Shown here: positions 18,576 through 26,546 of the stretch, piece by piece
How positions within the stretch are numbered: position 1 is the stretch's first letter
How the letters are laid out: each line of letters begins with the position of its first letter
From: Candidatus Terraquivivens ruidianensis
GTDB lineage: Archaea; Thermoproteota; Nitrososphaeria_A; Caldarchaeales; Wolframiiraptoraceae
Assembly (NCBI GenBank): GCA_023267975.1
Contig: JALNLA010000002.1
Coordinates: 242,004-274,569 of the forward strand
Length of the DNA stretch: 32,566 nt
Direction of reading: 5' to 3'
Translations under genes and position numbers: made by a program
The notes under the pieces: model-generated
What the model was told of the DNA's origin: nothing
Seen by the model: the letters and a program-made list of their open reading frames with translations, nothing else
Database searches by the model: none

Positions 18576-18726
18576 CAACATATTCTTAAAGTTGTTTCCA
18601 CAATTTTTCATGCGACAAATTCGGAAGAATTGCCTTTGATTGAGACGCAACGGAGAAACCGAGAATTTAAACCTTCTTCCCAAATGACAGCGGCACTAGA
18701 AACTGAAAGGGAATAATTTGGGACTA

Positions 18727-18750
18727 TTTAGCGAAAATCGCTAAAAAATA
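18727..18750 (-). terminator. T-tract and hairpin downstream of tRNA-Leu
   Basis: Reading the minus strand beyond the tRNA, a run TTATTTTTTAGC (18741-18752) fits an archaeal oligo-T terminator. It overlaps a perfect hairpin with arms TTTAGCGA and TCGCTAAA (18727-18734 and 18738-18745) and a 3-base loop. Confidence 0.45.
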
Positions 18751-18775
18751 AGAATTTCTGGTTAATCTTAGGTAG

Positions 18776-18860
18776 TGCGGGGGGTGGGATTTGAACCCAC
18801 GAACCCCTACGGGACAGGGTCCTAAGCCCTGCGCCGTTGACCAGGCTTGGCAACCCCCGC
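18776..18860 (-). tRNA. tRNA-Leu (anticodon UAG)
   Basis: An 85-base cloverleaf on the minus strand. The acceptor stem is GCGGGGG paired with CCCCCGC plus discriminator A. The anticodon arm is CAGGG-CTTAGGA-CCCTG, with anticodon TAG reading leucine CUN codons. A long variable arm (CCCGTAGGGG) marks a class II tRNA, and the T arm is GTGGG-TTCAAAT-CCCAC. There is no intron at the canonical position and the 3' CCA is not encoded. A T-tract follows the 3' end. Confidence 0.97.
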
Positions 18861-18898
18861 CCTTCTATCGGAGGTTCATGGGTCCAAATTAAGGGTTT

Positions 18899-19762
18899 TT
18901 ACAGAAAACCTCCGACTATGAAGGAGAGTAGGGCTATGAGCATCCATGCCAAAGAGTAGTTTTTTACCCTTATGGCGTTCTTTTTGCTAGGCGACCTGAT
19001 TATCGAGACCGAGGAGTAGATGAAGCCGGCATCGCATACGAGCACGATGGGCACGTATAAGAACGAGACGTAGTCTAAGACATAAGGTAGGGGACTTAGG
19101 CATACCGCTAAAGCGTAAAGGGTCGCGCCGAGTATGGCCGCCCTTTTCTCGCCCATGCTTCTGGCTACCGACCTCACACCTCTAAGCGCGTCACCCTCGA
19201 CGTCGGATATTCCCTTGACGACCTCCCTTCCAGTGTTTGCTAAGAAGGCCAGCAGCGCGAAGATGAGTACCTTAACCCCTACCGTACTGTCGCTTAGAAG
19301 AGAACCATAAACAAAAGGTGCTACGACGTTGAAGCTCACCAGCATGTTCCCAGGTAAGCCGCTCATTTTAACTAGCGAGTTGTATAACATGGCAGATGCG
19401 TATGCTAGCAGAGCGAACGCTAAGCATACGTATGAGGTAAAAGCAGCCGCTATCAGGCCCAAGGCTCCTAGGATGAGGGAGAAAACGATGGCGCCTTTCG
19501 GCGGCACCATACCTGAGGGAATCGGCCTATTCGGTGAGTTTATGGCATCGACATGCCTATCAAAGTAGTCGTTCATTGCCATAGAGCTTCCGTTGAGGGA
19601 GAATGCTGTTACAAAAGCCAGTGATGCTTGGTATGCGGTTATGGACCTACTCTCAGAGAAAAGCACGCCTACCAGTACTGCTATAAACATCATAATTCCG
19701 TTTTGCGGCCTTGTTAGCTTAAGGTACGCGAGCGCCTTCCTGAAGTTACTTTTTTTAGACAT
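18899..19762 (-). CDS. UbiA-family digeranylgeranylglyceryl phosphate synthase
   Basis: A 287-residue UbiA prenyltransferase with about eight transmembrane helices. The first Asp-rich motif is NDYFDRHVDAINSPNRPIP (about 64-82). The second is GREVVKGISDVEGD (about 183-196). These bind the Mg2+-diphosphate of the prenyl donor. The form matches archaeal geranylgeranylglycerol-phosphate geranylgeranyltransferase (DGGGPS), which adds the second geranylgeranyl chain to make archaeal ether lipid cores in the membrane. The N-terminal basic segment followed by LTRPQNGIMMFIAVLVG is usual for the family. The start codon overlaps the end of the EndA-like gene by eight bases, implying one transcript for the two. 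Confidence 0.92.
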   Translation of the reverse strand: MSKKSNFRKALAYLKLTRPQNGIMMFIAVLVGVLFSESRSITAYQASLAFVTAFSLNGSSMAMNDYFDRHVDAINSPNRPIPSGMVPPKGAIVFSLILGALGLIAAAFTSYVCLAFALLAYASAMLYNSLVKMSGLPGNMLVSFNVVAPFVYGSLLSDSTVGVKVLIFALLAFLANTGREVVKGISDVEGDALRGVRSVARSMGEKRAAILGATLYALAVCLSPLPYVLDYVSFLYVPIVLVCDAGFIYSSVSIIRSPSKKNAIRVKNYSLAWMLIALLSFIVGGFL

Positions 19763-20306
19763 TCTTCAGGTCGACCTGGCTGGCCAGATAGTAAACAACC
19801 TCGTTTCTCCTGTCCACGACGGAAATAACCATATCTTTCTTGAGGGCCCTGCAGATGGACAGCAGATGCTTGAGCTTGCTGAGCTTAACGCTCTTGCCCT
19901 CGCTCAAAGGAGCTATTAAGTACTTTGCCGTCTCCTTTTGAAATTCACCCCTCTCGAATACTCTAAAGGCAAGGTCTGGGCTAAACCCTTCCTTGACCGT
20001 GTAGCGTCTGTTTCTTAGGTCCCTGTAGATTACATAGTCCCTCCATAACGCCTCACTCTTGCTTTCGAGGGCATAGAGGAGCTCATTGAAAGTCATATTG
20101 GAATTACCCGACATAACGAACGCCATCTTATTCTCAAGTAGGTAGAGAGCCTCCGCACAGTTGTAAACTATTATTCCGTTCTCTTTATCGAGCTGACCAT
20201 AACCCTTTGATAGGAACGCTAAAGACAGCTCTGATACTTCTGCGTAAATCTTCTCACCATCAAAGTGTAGTTCAAGCTTATTGGAAAGTGCCTCTCCCAA
20301 ACCCAT
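19755..20306 (-). CDS. tRNA-splicing endonuclease, non-catalytic (structural) subunit
   Basis: A 183-residue EndA-family protein. The C-terminal nuclease-like domain is recognised by YVIYRDLRNRRYTVKEGF (about 91-108), LAFRVFERG (112-120) and ALKKDMVISVVDRRNEVVYY (154-173). Archaeal EndA uses a Tyr, His and Lys triad. Here the Tyr of the FRVY-type segment is Phe117, the usual His-Ser pair after it is absent (EFQKETAKYL), and only the Lys (156/157) remains. This pattern matches the structural subunit of heterotetrameric archaeal EndA, as in crenarchaea, which pairs with a catalytic subunit elsewhere in the genome. That catalytic gene is not in this window. The enzyme cuts introns from pre-tRNA at bulge-helix-bulge sites. 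The gene overlaps the downstream lipid synthase gene. Confidence 0.82.
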   Translation of the reverse strand: MGLGEALSNKLELHFDGEKIYAEVSELSLAFLSKGYGQLDKENGIIVYNCAEALYLLENKMAFVMSGNSNMTFNELLYALESKSEALWRDYVIYRDLRNRRYTVKEGFSPDLAFRVFERGEFQKETAKYLIAPLSEGKSVKLSKLKHLLSICRALKKDMVISVVDRRNEVVYYLASQVDLKNV

Positions 20307-20361
20307 GCTCCGTCCATTCCTTCTTAATAGGCCTTGGTATAAATCCTAAAACCACCTAGCG

Positions 20362-20655
20362 TTACTTGATTATGCCTACGATTAAGCCTATGAGAAGGCC
20401 AGCGGCCAGCATGGGATAAGTTTTCAAGAAGCCAATAAAACTCTTCGCAACATCCTTCAAAAATGTCGCAATATTAAAGAGTTCCCCATAGTTTGGCAAT
20501 ACAAAGCTCGCTATCGTTACCCCGACGATGCTCAGTATGAGAATGGCCACGACTATCAGGACTATCCCCTTTAAAACCTTAGCAACGCCGAAGCCTATGA
20601 GGAAGCCTACGGCGAATAGGATGATACTCGGTATTAGTATGGCGTAATCTATCAT
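20362..20655 (-). CDS. Small membrane protein, three predicted helices
   Basis: A 97-residue hydrophobic protein of no recognised family. Hydrophobic segments lie at about residues 4-27, 30-53 and 77-96, with a more polar stretch (NYGELFNIATFLKDVAKSF) between the second and third. The frame is open to 20784, but the upstream 43 codons overlap the pheS promoter and start. The TATA-like AAATATAT at 20681-20688 predicts a transcript beginning near 20658, so the ATG at 20655 is the likely leaderless start. It is divergent from pheS. Glycine-rich helices (GFLIGFGVAKVLKG) suggest close helix packing. Confidence 0.65.
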   Translation of the reverse strand: MIDYAILIPSIILFAVGFLIGFGVAKVLKGIVLIVVAILILSIVGVTIASFVLPNYGELFNIATFLKDVAKSFIGFLKTYPMLAAGLLIGLIVGIIK

Positions 20656-20680
20656 GGATAAAAGTGTAGTCTTTAGCCGC

Positions 20681-20718
20681 ATATATTTCTTACTTAACGA
20701 AACATCTTTTTTATAGCA
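20681..20718. promoter_or_regulatory. Divergent promoters of the small membrane protein and pheS
   Basis: The minus-strand TATA-like AAATATAT (20681-20688) serves the membrane protein gene. The plus-strand CTTTTTTATAG (20706-20716) serves pheS, whose ATG at 20747 would follow a short leader of under ten bases. Confidence 0.5.
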
Positions 20719-20746
20719 GTTTAACGGACAAGAATGGATTATAGAG

Positions 20747-22291
20747 ATGGCTAAGCCGAAGCTCCATTGGCTCGAGAAGCTCATCCTTCGAGCGTTGATA
20801 GATAGTGGCAGGCCTATGGAATACGGCGAGGTTGCGGATGCGATATCAAAGGACGAGGGTGCCGTGGCAAAGGCCTCGCTATGGCTTAAAGAGAAAGACC
20901 TAGTCGAGGTAAAAGAAGTGTCAGTGAAAGTAGCAAAGCTAGGGACAGTTGGAAGGGATTACCTAAAGAACGGCCTTCCAGAAAGGAGGTTGATTCACGT
21001 CCTGAAAAAGGTCGGAGGCCGTACGAGTATAGACGAGCTTGAGAAAGAACGGTCCTTGGGAGGCGAGCTGGCGGTCGCGATAATGTGGGCAAAAAAGAAG
21101 GGTTGGATAACGGTTGAGGACAGCGACAGCTCTAAAATTGTTAGAATAGTTGATGAGGTACCCGACGTTACACCTGAAGAGGAGTTATTAGAGTATCTTG
21201 GAAAAGGTGACGTAAGGGTTGACGCTCTATCGCCGAAGCTTTTGGATGCATGTCTCGAGCTCTCTGGCAGGCCAAAGGTCGTGGAGCTATACGAAGAGAG
21301 AAGGCACATCATGATTCCTACAGAGCTGGTCCGTAGCATACCGCTGGAAGAGCTAGAAGTGGAGCGGCCTGTAGTTACGAAGCTAACACCCGAATTGCTG
21401 ATAACCGGCAAGTGGCGCAATTTTGAGCTAAGCCCCTTTGACATAAATGCGCCTACAAAACCGATTTTTGCTGCAAAGCGTCATCCTCTCGTAACCCTAA
21501 TCAAGCTGATAAAGGATACCTTCGTTGAGCTCGGCTTCGATGAGATTAAGGGTCCGCTCGTTGAGCTCGCATTCTGGAACTTCGATGCACTATTCCAGCC
21601 CCAGGACCATCCGGCGAGAGAAATGCATGACACCTTTTACTTGGCATACCCAGGAATCGGCAAGCTTCCTGAAAGGTTCGTCGAATCCGTAAGGAAATCG
21701 CATGAGTTTGGCGGTGACACTGGTTCTAGGGGGTGGAGGTACAAGTGGAGCAGACAGGAAGCCAGTAAGCTTATACTCAGGACGCATACGACCGCGACGA
21801 CAATCAGGCACCTCGCATACAACAACGAGCCGCCTATCAAAGTATTCTCGGTCGACAGGATATACAGGAACGAAAAGGTAGACTGGAAGCACCTCGCCGA
21901 GTTCCACCAAGTAGAGGGAATAATAATGGACAAAAAGGCTACATTCAGGGAGCTGATGGGTCTCATAAAGGAGTTCTGCAATAGAATAGGCCTTAAGGAG
22001 ATAACGTTTAGGCCGTCATACTTCCCTTACACTGAACCGTCGGCGGAGGTTATCGTTTACATGCCGGAGAAGCACGAGTGGCTTGAGCTCTTCGGGATGG
22101 GCATATTCAGGCCAGAAGTTACGGTTCCGCTAGGTGTCAAGCATCCCGTGCTAGCATGGGGTGGTGGCTTGGAAAGGTTAGCCATGGCGCTCTTCAAGCT
22201 TGACGACATAAGAACCCTATACGCCAACGACCTTAACTGGATAAGAGGTATGCCTAGGGTTTACGTAGACCTGAAGAGCGGAAGGTTATAA
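20747..22291 (+). CDS. pheS: Phenylalanyl-tRNA synthetase alpha subunit
   Basis: A 514-residue class II synthetase catalytic subunit of the archaeal/eukaryotic type. The N-terminal 200 residues are winged-helix-like repeats (YGEVADAISKDEGAVAKASL and similar). The catalytic core has RTHTTATTIRHLAYN, motif 2 around VDRIYRNEKVDWKHLAEFHQ, the Phe-binding FRPSYFPYTEPSAEV region, and motif 3 AWGGGLERLAMALFKLDD. It forms an alpha2-beta2 enzyme with PheT, charging tRNA-Phe. The length is normal for the archaeal form. Here pheS and pheT are separated by about 2.4 kb with two other genes between them, and pheT has its own promoter-like sequence. Confidence 0.95.
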   Translation: MAKPKLHWLEKLILRALIDSGRPMEYGEVADAISKDEGAVAKASLWLKEKDLVEVKEVSVKVAKLGTVGRDYLKNGLPERRLIHVLKKVGGRTSIDELEKERSLGGELAVAIMWAKKKGWITVEDSDSSKIVRIVDEVPDVTPEEELLEYLGKGDVRVDALSPKLLDACLELSGRPKVVELYEERRHIMIPTELVRSIPLEELEVERPVVTKLTPELLITGKWRNFELSPFDINAPTKPIFAAKRHPLVTLIKLIKDTFVELGFDEIKGPLVELAFWNFDALFQPQDHPAREMHDTFYLAYPGIGKLPERFVESVRKSHEFGGDTGSRGWRYKWSRQEASKLILRTHTTATTIRHLAYNNEPPIKVFSVDRIYRNEKVDWKHLAEFHQVEGIIMDKKATFRELMGLIKEFCNRIGLKEITFRPSYFPYTEPSAEVIVYMPEKHEWLELFGMGIFRPEVTVPLGVKHPVLAWGGGLERLAMALFKLDDIRTLYANDLNWIRGMPRVYVDLKSGRL

Positions 22292-22331
22292 ATATATAAA
22301 CAAAAAATAAAAAAGCTATACCGTAAACTAC

Positions 22332-23588
22332 ATGGTCAAAGTTAGCTGGTTTAATTTGCTAGCATTCGGGATAAACCTCGTGTTAATACCCGTGATGCTT
22401 TATGTCTTAATTCTTATCGCAAACCACTTTAACATTGGCACTTTGGACTTCCTCATGATATTCTTTCCGACATTTATCTTGGACTACAGTAGGGCCATCG
22501 GTAAATCCGTGATACTACCGATTTACGAACTCATTAGGAAGCCTCCAATACCTGCCTACACGCCTATGATAAGCGTCATAATACCAGCCCACAACGAGGA
22601 GAGGACTATAGCCGCTTGCATAACCTCCGTACTCGAAAACAACTATAAGTTTAAAGAAGTCATAGTCGTGGACGATGGTTCCACAGACGGGACGTATCTT
22701 GTCGCATCAAGGTTCAAGGAGCGGATAAAGCTTCTATCGAGGCCTAAGGGTGGGATTAAGACGTACGCATTGAACTATGCCTTAACCTTTGCAAAGGGTG
22801 AAGTCATAGTAACAGTTGACGCGGACACGATAATTTCCAGAGACGCTATCGATAAGATTACCGCATACTTCTGCAACCCAAACGTCTTAGCGGCAAGTGG
22901 AAATCTGAGAGTAATCAACGAGGATAAGAACCTGCTAACAAGGCTACAGTCGTATGAGTATGTGATAGCGTTCGACATAGGCAGGAGGCTACAAGCGCTA
23001 TTTAAAACGTTGCTCATAATACCTGGTGCGAAGTCCATCGTAAGGAAGCATGTTTTAGATTTTATCGGGGGATTTGACCCAGTCCTTGGCGAAGATTTTG
23101 ACCTTACGCTGAAGGTTCATAAAGTAAAGGGCAGGGTTGTTTTCATACCAGATTGTTACGCGTTCACCGACGTTCCCGAGGCATGGCGCTCATGGTTCAA
23201 GCAGAGGGAGAGGTGGCATAGGAGTCAGATTAGGATCTTGATAAGACATAGGAACATCTTCTTCAGAAGAAGGTTTGGAACACCTGGCATGCTGGGTGCA
23301 CCAGATATGGTTTTGATGGATATGCTGGCCGTCTTCCTTAGACCAACGTGGTTCACATGCTTTATGTACGCACAAAATGTTGTTAGTGTTGGATTGCTGT
23401 TGGTGCTATTCTATTTTGTAATAGAGCTTCATACCATTCTAAGCGCATTTTCCGTGCTCGAAGTCTTATCAGACTTAAAGAACGCGTACCTCTTGCCTTT
23501 AGTTTTGATATTCTACAGACCGATCTATAGTTTTGTCAGGCTCTACGCCTACATGGCCGAGCTAATTAAACCAAGCACACGATGGTGA
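22332..23588 (+). CDS. Membrane-bound family 2 glycosyltransferase
   Basis: A 418-residue GT2 enzyme. One or two N-terminal helices (about 5-50) precede the GT-A domain: ISVIIPAHNEERTIAACI, VVDDGSTDGTY, the DXD-like VTVDADTIIS, GEDFDLTLKVH and the processive-type QRERW box (about residue 297). Three hydrophobic segments follow at the C-terminus. This topology is that of hyaluronan, chitin or N-acetylglucosamine synthase-like enzymes, which make and often export polysaccharide using a nucleotide sugar. The product is unknown. A strong TATA box (TTATAAATATATAA, 22287-22300) overlaps the pheS stop, so the gene has its own promoter. Confidence 0.9.
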   Translation: MVKVSWFNLLAFGINLVLIPVMLYVLILIANHFNIGTLDFLMIFFPTFILDYSRAIGKSVILPIYELIRKPPIPAYTPMISVIIPAHNEERTIAACITSVLENNYKFKEVIVVDDGSTDGTYLVASRFKERIKLLSRPKGGIKTYALNYALTFAKGEVIVTVDADTIISRDAIDKITAYFCNPNVLAASGNLRVINEDKNLLTRLQSYEYVIAFDIGRRLQALFKTLLIIPGAKSIVRKHVLDFIGGFDPVLGEDFDLTLKVHKVKGRVVFIPDCYAFTDVPEAWRSWFKQRERWHRSQIRILIRHRNIFFRRRFGTPGMLGAPDMVLMDMLAVFLRPTWFTCFMYAQNVVSVGLLLVLFYFVIELHTILSAFSVLEVLSDLKNAYLLPLVLIFYRPIYSFVRLYAYMAELIKPSTRW

Positions 23589-23589
23589 T

Positions 23590-24567
23590 TCAACGTATGA
23601 GTAACTTTTTTATGGTGTCCTCTATTGTAAAAGTAAGCTTTTCTATCAAAGCTTCCGTATCCTCAGCCTCTACTATGATTATTCCGTAGTATTTTGCCAA
23701 TGCTTTTGCCTTCTCACTCGCCATTGGAACGGCTGTGAGCATTGCGTTTCTTATTTCGGTATCAATAATTTTTGCGTAGAGACCGAGTACTTGTATCTCC
23801 TCAACGACGCCTGTGTGAATGTCCACCACAACATCCGGAGTTTTCTTTAAGCCGTACTCGTATGGCCATAAAGCCAACGTGAAGTTGTGCTCAATGCCCG
23901 ATTTACCTCTTATCCCGTAATTTTTCTTTGCAACCCAGCCGAGTGCGGAGACCCTTTGAATGATGGGTGTTAGGTTGAACGTCACCTTCGCCAAGAGCTC
24001 ACGCTTAGTATGGTCCAGCAGATATTTGTTGACTTCTATATACTTTGCCTCATCTATCGTCTGTAGCTCTCCACATACCCAGCATTGAAGCAAAACTGTG
24101 GGGTTTTGTGTCATGTTGCCGCACTCATTACAGACGTATTGTATACCGGGCTTTCCATAATCAACGCCCAAGGCCCTGAGCTTCTTCTTACATTTCGGGC
24201 ACACGTAATTGTGCTCGGCAAATATTGACTCTAGCTCCGTGTATCCGCACGTCAGATGCTGGATAACCATGCCCTTTCTTAAGCTTAAAGAATTGCAATT
24301 CGGGCAACGATGCATTACCATGAAGGATGTACTGCCGCATTTTTTGCAAGCTGTAATGTTTCCCTCCTGAATCTTTATGAATAGGCCCTCCTTATGTAAT
24401 GCCTCAAGCGTAGGTTGTACGTTGTCTTTCAGGTCAGCCTCTGCATCCTTATAGACTATGCCGAGCTTAGGGTCAATCTTCGGTGAAAGTTCTTTGATAG
24501 CACCGTCCCTCATCTTCTGAAGGAAGACTCGGACTTCTTGCCTCTTCGTTATGGATTCTTCATTCAT
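23590..24567 (-). CDS. TackOD1 zinc-ribbon protein with winged-helix-like N-terminus and possible nuclease-fold C-terminus
   Basis: A 325-residue protein in three parts. Residues 1-70 look like a winged helix (LEALHKEGLFIKIQEGNI at its end). Residues about 70-170 carry paired cysteines: CKKCGS, CPNCNS, a CGYTELESIF segment, CPKCKKKLRALGVDYGKPG, CNECGN and CWVCGE. The LRALGVDYGKPG segment with surrounding CxxC pairs matches my memory of TackOD1 (Thaumarchaeal output domain 1), a metal-binding output domain found in TACK archaea and some bacterial signalling proteins. Residues about 215-325 contain GKSGIEHNF, TPDVVVDI, EEIQVLGLYAKIID and ASEKAKALAKYYGIIIVEA, a spacing that could fit a PD-(D/E)XK or related restriction-endonuclease-like fold. 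That last assignment is uncertain. A TATA-like box lies just upstream; the downstream GT2 gene is convergent, one base away. Confidence 0.75.
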   Translation of the reverse strand: MNEESITKRQEVRVFLQKMRDGAIKELSPKIDPKLGIVYKDAEADLKDNVQPTLEALHKEGLFIKIQEGNITACKKCGSTSFMVMHRCPNCNSLSLRKGMVIQHLTCGYTELESIFAEHNYVCPKCKKKLRALGVDYGKPGIQYVCNECGNMTQNPTVLLQCWVCGELQTIDEAKYIEVNKYLLDHTKRELLAKVTFNLTPIIQRVSALGWVAKKNYGIRGKSGIEHNFTLALWPYEYGLKKTPDVVVDIHTGVVEEIQVLGLYAKIIDTEIRNAMLTAVPMASEKAKALAKYYGIIIVEAEDTEALIEKLTFTIEDTIKKLLIR

Positions 24568-24691
24568 TTTTTCCTATAATATTTTACGTATTTTGATATA
24601 AGTACTTTTTTTGTTTTAAAAATTTTTTAGGGACCTATTCGGTAACGACTTAGATGCATCACCAGATTTGGAGCGCGTTGGTGAACAAAGG

Positions 24692-26368
24692 GTGCCGATA
24701 CTTAACTTGAAGTTGGAAAGGTTTTTCAAACTATTACACCAAAAGCTCGACAAAGATGGGTTGGTTGATGCCCTAACGAGCGTGGGCGTCGCTATCGAGG
24801 AGTTGGGAGCGGAATATGTTAAAGTAGAGTATAACCCTAACAGGCCAGACTTTTCTAGCCCTACAGGTCTTGCAAGAGCGCTCAAGGGAATTCTCGGAAT
24901 AGAGACGGGTATCCCAAAATTCCGTGCGCTCACACCCAAGACATTCTTGAAGGTTGAGAAGAGTGTTAAGGTTGTTAGGCCTTGGGTTGTGGCGGCTTAC
25001 GTTGAAGGTCTTAACCTATCAGCAGAAGAAATAGAAGAATTGATATCGATGCAAGAAGACCTGCACTGGGTTATAGGAAGAAACAGAAGGAAGGTAGCGA
25101 TAGGTCTACACAATGCCAGCGTCATAAGACCGCCAATAATTTACAGGGCAGTAAAGGGAGATGAGATAAGCTTCATACCGCTCAAGGGCTTCAGGAGGAT
25201 GACGCCGCAGGAGATAATCGAGCAGCATGAAATTGGCCGTAAGTATGGTCACATAGTGGCTGGAACTGGGCTTTTCCCAGTCATCATGGATTCGCATGGC
25301 GAGGTGCTTTCGCTCCCGCCTATAATAAACTCCGCTCTGACCGAGCTGACGGAGGGTACGGAGACTCTTTTCATAGACGTAACTGGTACGGACTTAGAGG
25401 CTGTAAACGGTGCTTTGAACATACTGACGGCGGCGCTGGCGGACATCGGCGGAAGAATCAGACGGGTGAGGGTAGTTTACGATAACGTGAAGATGACGAC
25501 GCCTGACCTAAGGACGAAGGTCTGGAAGCTTAAGCTAAGCTATGCCAACGATTTACTCGGCTTGAATATATCCATGAAGGATGCTGTAAGGGCATTGAAA
25601 AGGTCAAGGATCGGCGTTAAGAAGGTCAAGGGCGACACGATATTCGCTGAGGTACCGGCATACCGGTTCGACGTTATGCATCCGGTTGACTTGGTCGAAG
25701 AGATATCCATAGGTCTTGGGTATAAGAATCTCCAACCGGTTGTTCCTAAAACGTTAGGTTTCGGTAGGCATCATCCCGACACGAATTTCGAGGACGTGTG
25801 CAGAGAAATCATGTTCGGGCTCGGCTTTACAGAGGTTATAAATTTCACACTCTCTAACAGCGTAAGGGATTATCGTTGGATGAAGATTGAGCCGCAGAAT
25901 CCTGTAAGGGTTCTTAATCCAGTCTCGGCCGAGTACGACATACTGAGGACATGGCTCCTTCCCGGTCTGCTCTACAACCTAGCGATGAATAAACATAGTC
26001 CTTATCCACACAGGCTTTTTGAGATAGGCGATGTGTTAGCTGTTGATGAGTCTTTCGACGAAGGTGCTAGGAGAGAGGTGAAGCTGGCGCTGGTGAGCTC
26101 CCATGCGGACACGTCATTCTCAGAGGTTAAATCTATCGCAGAGGAGTTCCTGAGAAGCCTCGGCTTAAAGGAATGGTGTCTGAAGGAAGTTGAGCATGCC
26201 AGCTTTATCGAAGGAAGGGTTGCCGAGATAGAGGTCTATGGCGTTAATATAGGGATAATGGGCGAGATAAGCCCAGAAGTCTTGGAGGCCTTTGACATAA
26301 CAATGCCCGTAAGCGCAATCGAAATAGAGTTGCAGAAAGTTCGCGGTTTACTCAACAAAGCGCAGTAA
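24692..26368 (+). CDS. pheT: Phenylalanyl-tRNA synthetase beta subunit
   Basis: A 558-residue archaeal-type PheT. The B3/B4 region includes LHWVIGRNRRKVAIGLHNAS and GTGLFPVIMDSHGEVLSLPP. The B5 region includes SYANDLLGLNISMKDAVRAL and the B6/B7 core IGLGYKNLQPVVPKTLGFGR and GLGFTEVINFTLSN. It lacks the bacterial N-terminal OB domain and C-terminal FDX-ACB, as expected for archaea. I place the start at GTG 24692, giving MPILNLKLERFFKLL, which fits the family N-terminus. GGTGA (24681-24685) stands six bases before it as a Shine-Dalgarno. A TTG at 24668 would add eight residues. The gene has its own A/T-rich promoter region (about 24610-24630). Confidence 0.94.
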   Translation: MPILNLKLERFFKLLHQKLDKDGLVDALTSVGVAIEELGAEYVKVEYNPNRPDFSSPTGLARALKGILGIETGIPKFRALTPKTFLKVEKSVKVVRPWVVAAYVEGLNLSAEEIEELISMQEDLHWVIGRNRRKVAIGLHNASVIRPPIIYRAVKGDEISFIPLKGFRRMTPQEIIEQHEIGRKYGHIVAGTGLFPVIMDSHGEVLSLPPIINSALTELTEGTETLFIDVTGTDLEAVNGALNILTAALADIGGRIRRVRVVYDNVKMTTPDLRTKVWKLKLSYANDLLGLNISMKDAVRALKRSRIGVKKVKGDTIFAEVPAYRFDVMHPVDLVEEISIGLGYKNLQPVVPKTLGFGRHHPDTNFEDVCREIMFGLGFTEVINFTLSNSVRDYRWMKIEPQNPVRVLNPVSAEYDILRTWLLPGLLYNLAMNKHSPYPHRLFEIGDVLAVDESFDEGARREVKLALVSSHADTSFSEVKSIAEEFLRSLGLKEWCLKEVEHASFIEGRVAEIEVYGVNIGIMGEISPEVLEAFDITMPVSAIEIELQKVRGLLNKAQ

Positions 26369-26397
26369 CGGTTTTAAGTACGCTCGGCGATTTTAAT

Positions 26398-26482
26398 GTT
26401 GCCCCACCATACCTTGAGCCGCACCGAGGAAGGGTTGCACCCTGCTCTATGGGGTGCGGTGTTCGTGGTGGGGCAAAACCCG
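26398..26482 (+). ncRNA. Structured small RNA candidate between pheT and tyrS
   Basis: TGCCCCACCA (26400-26409) and TGGTGGGGCA (26466-26475) form a perfect 10-bp stem. Inside it, CCGCACC (26419-26425) pairs with GGTGCGG (26453-26459). An apical GGGT-TGC-ACCC (26432-26442) adds a small hairpin. Asymmetric internal loops separate the helices (9 and 6 bases in the lower loop). TTTTAAG at 26372-26378 is a TATA-like box about 26 bases before 26400, so transcription could start at the first stem base; a T-rich stretch (26488-26495) follows. No open reading frame is present. The shape recalls a single-hairpin H/ACA guide with a pocket-like internal loop, but a proper ACA and kink-turn are not evident. 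Identity is unknown. Confidence 0.6.
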
Positions 26483-26546
26483 ATACATTATTTTTAAATA
26501 TTCACGTAGCAGGTAGAGGCAGGGGTTTAGAAGGGAAGGGATTGAT

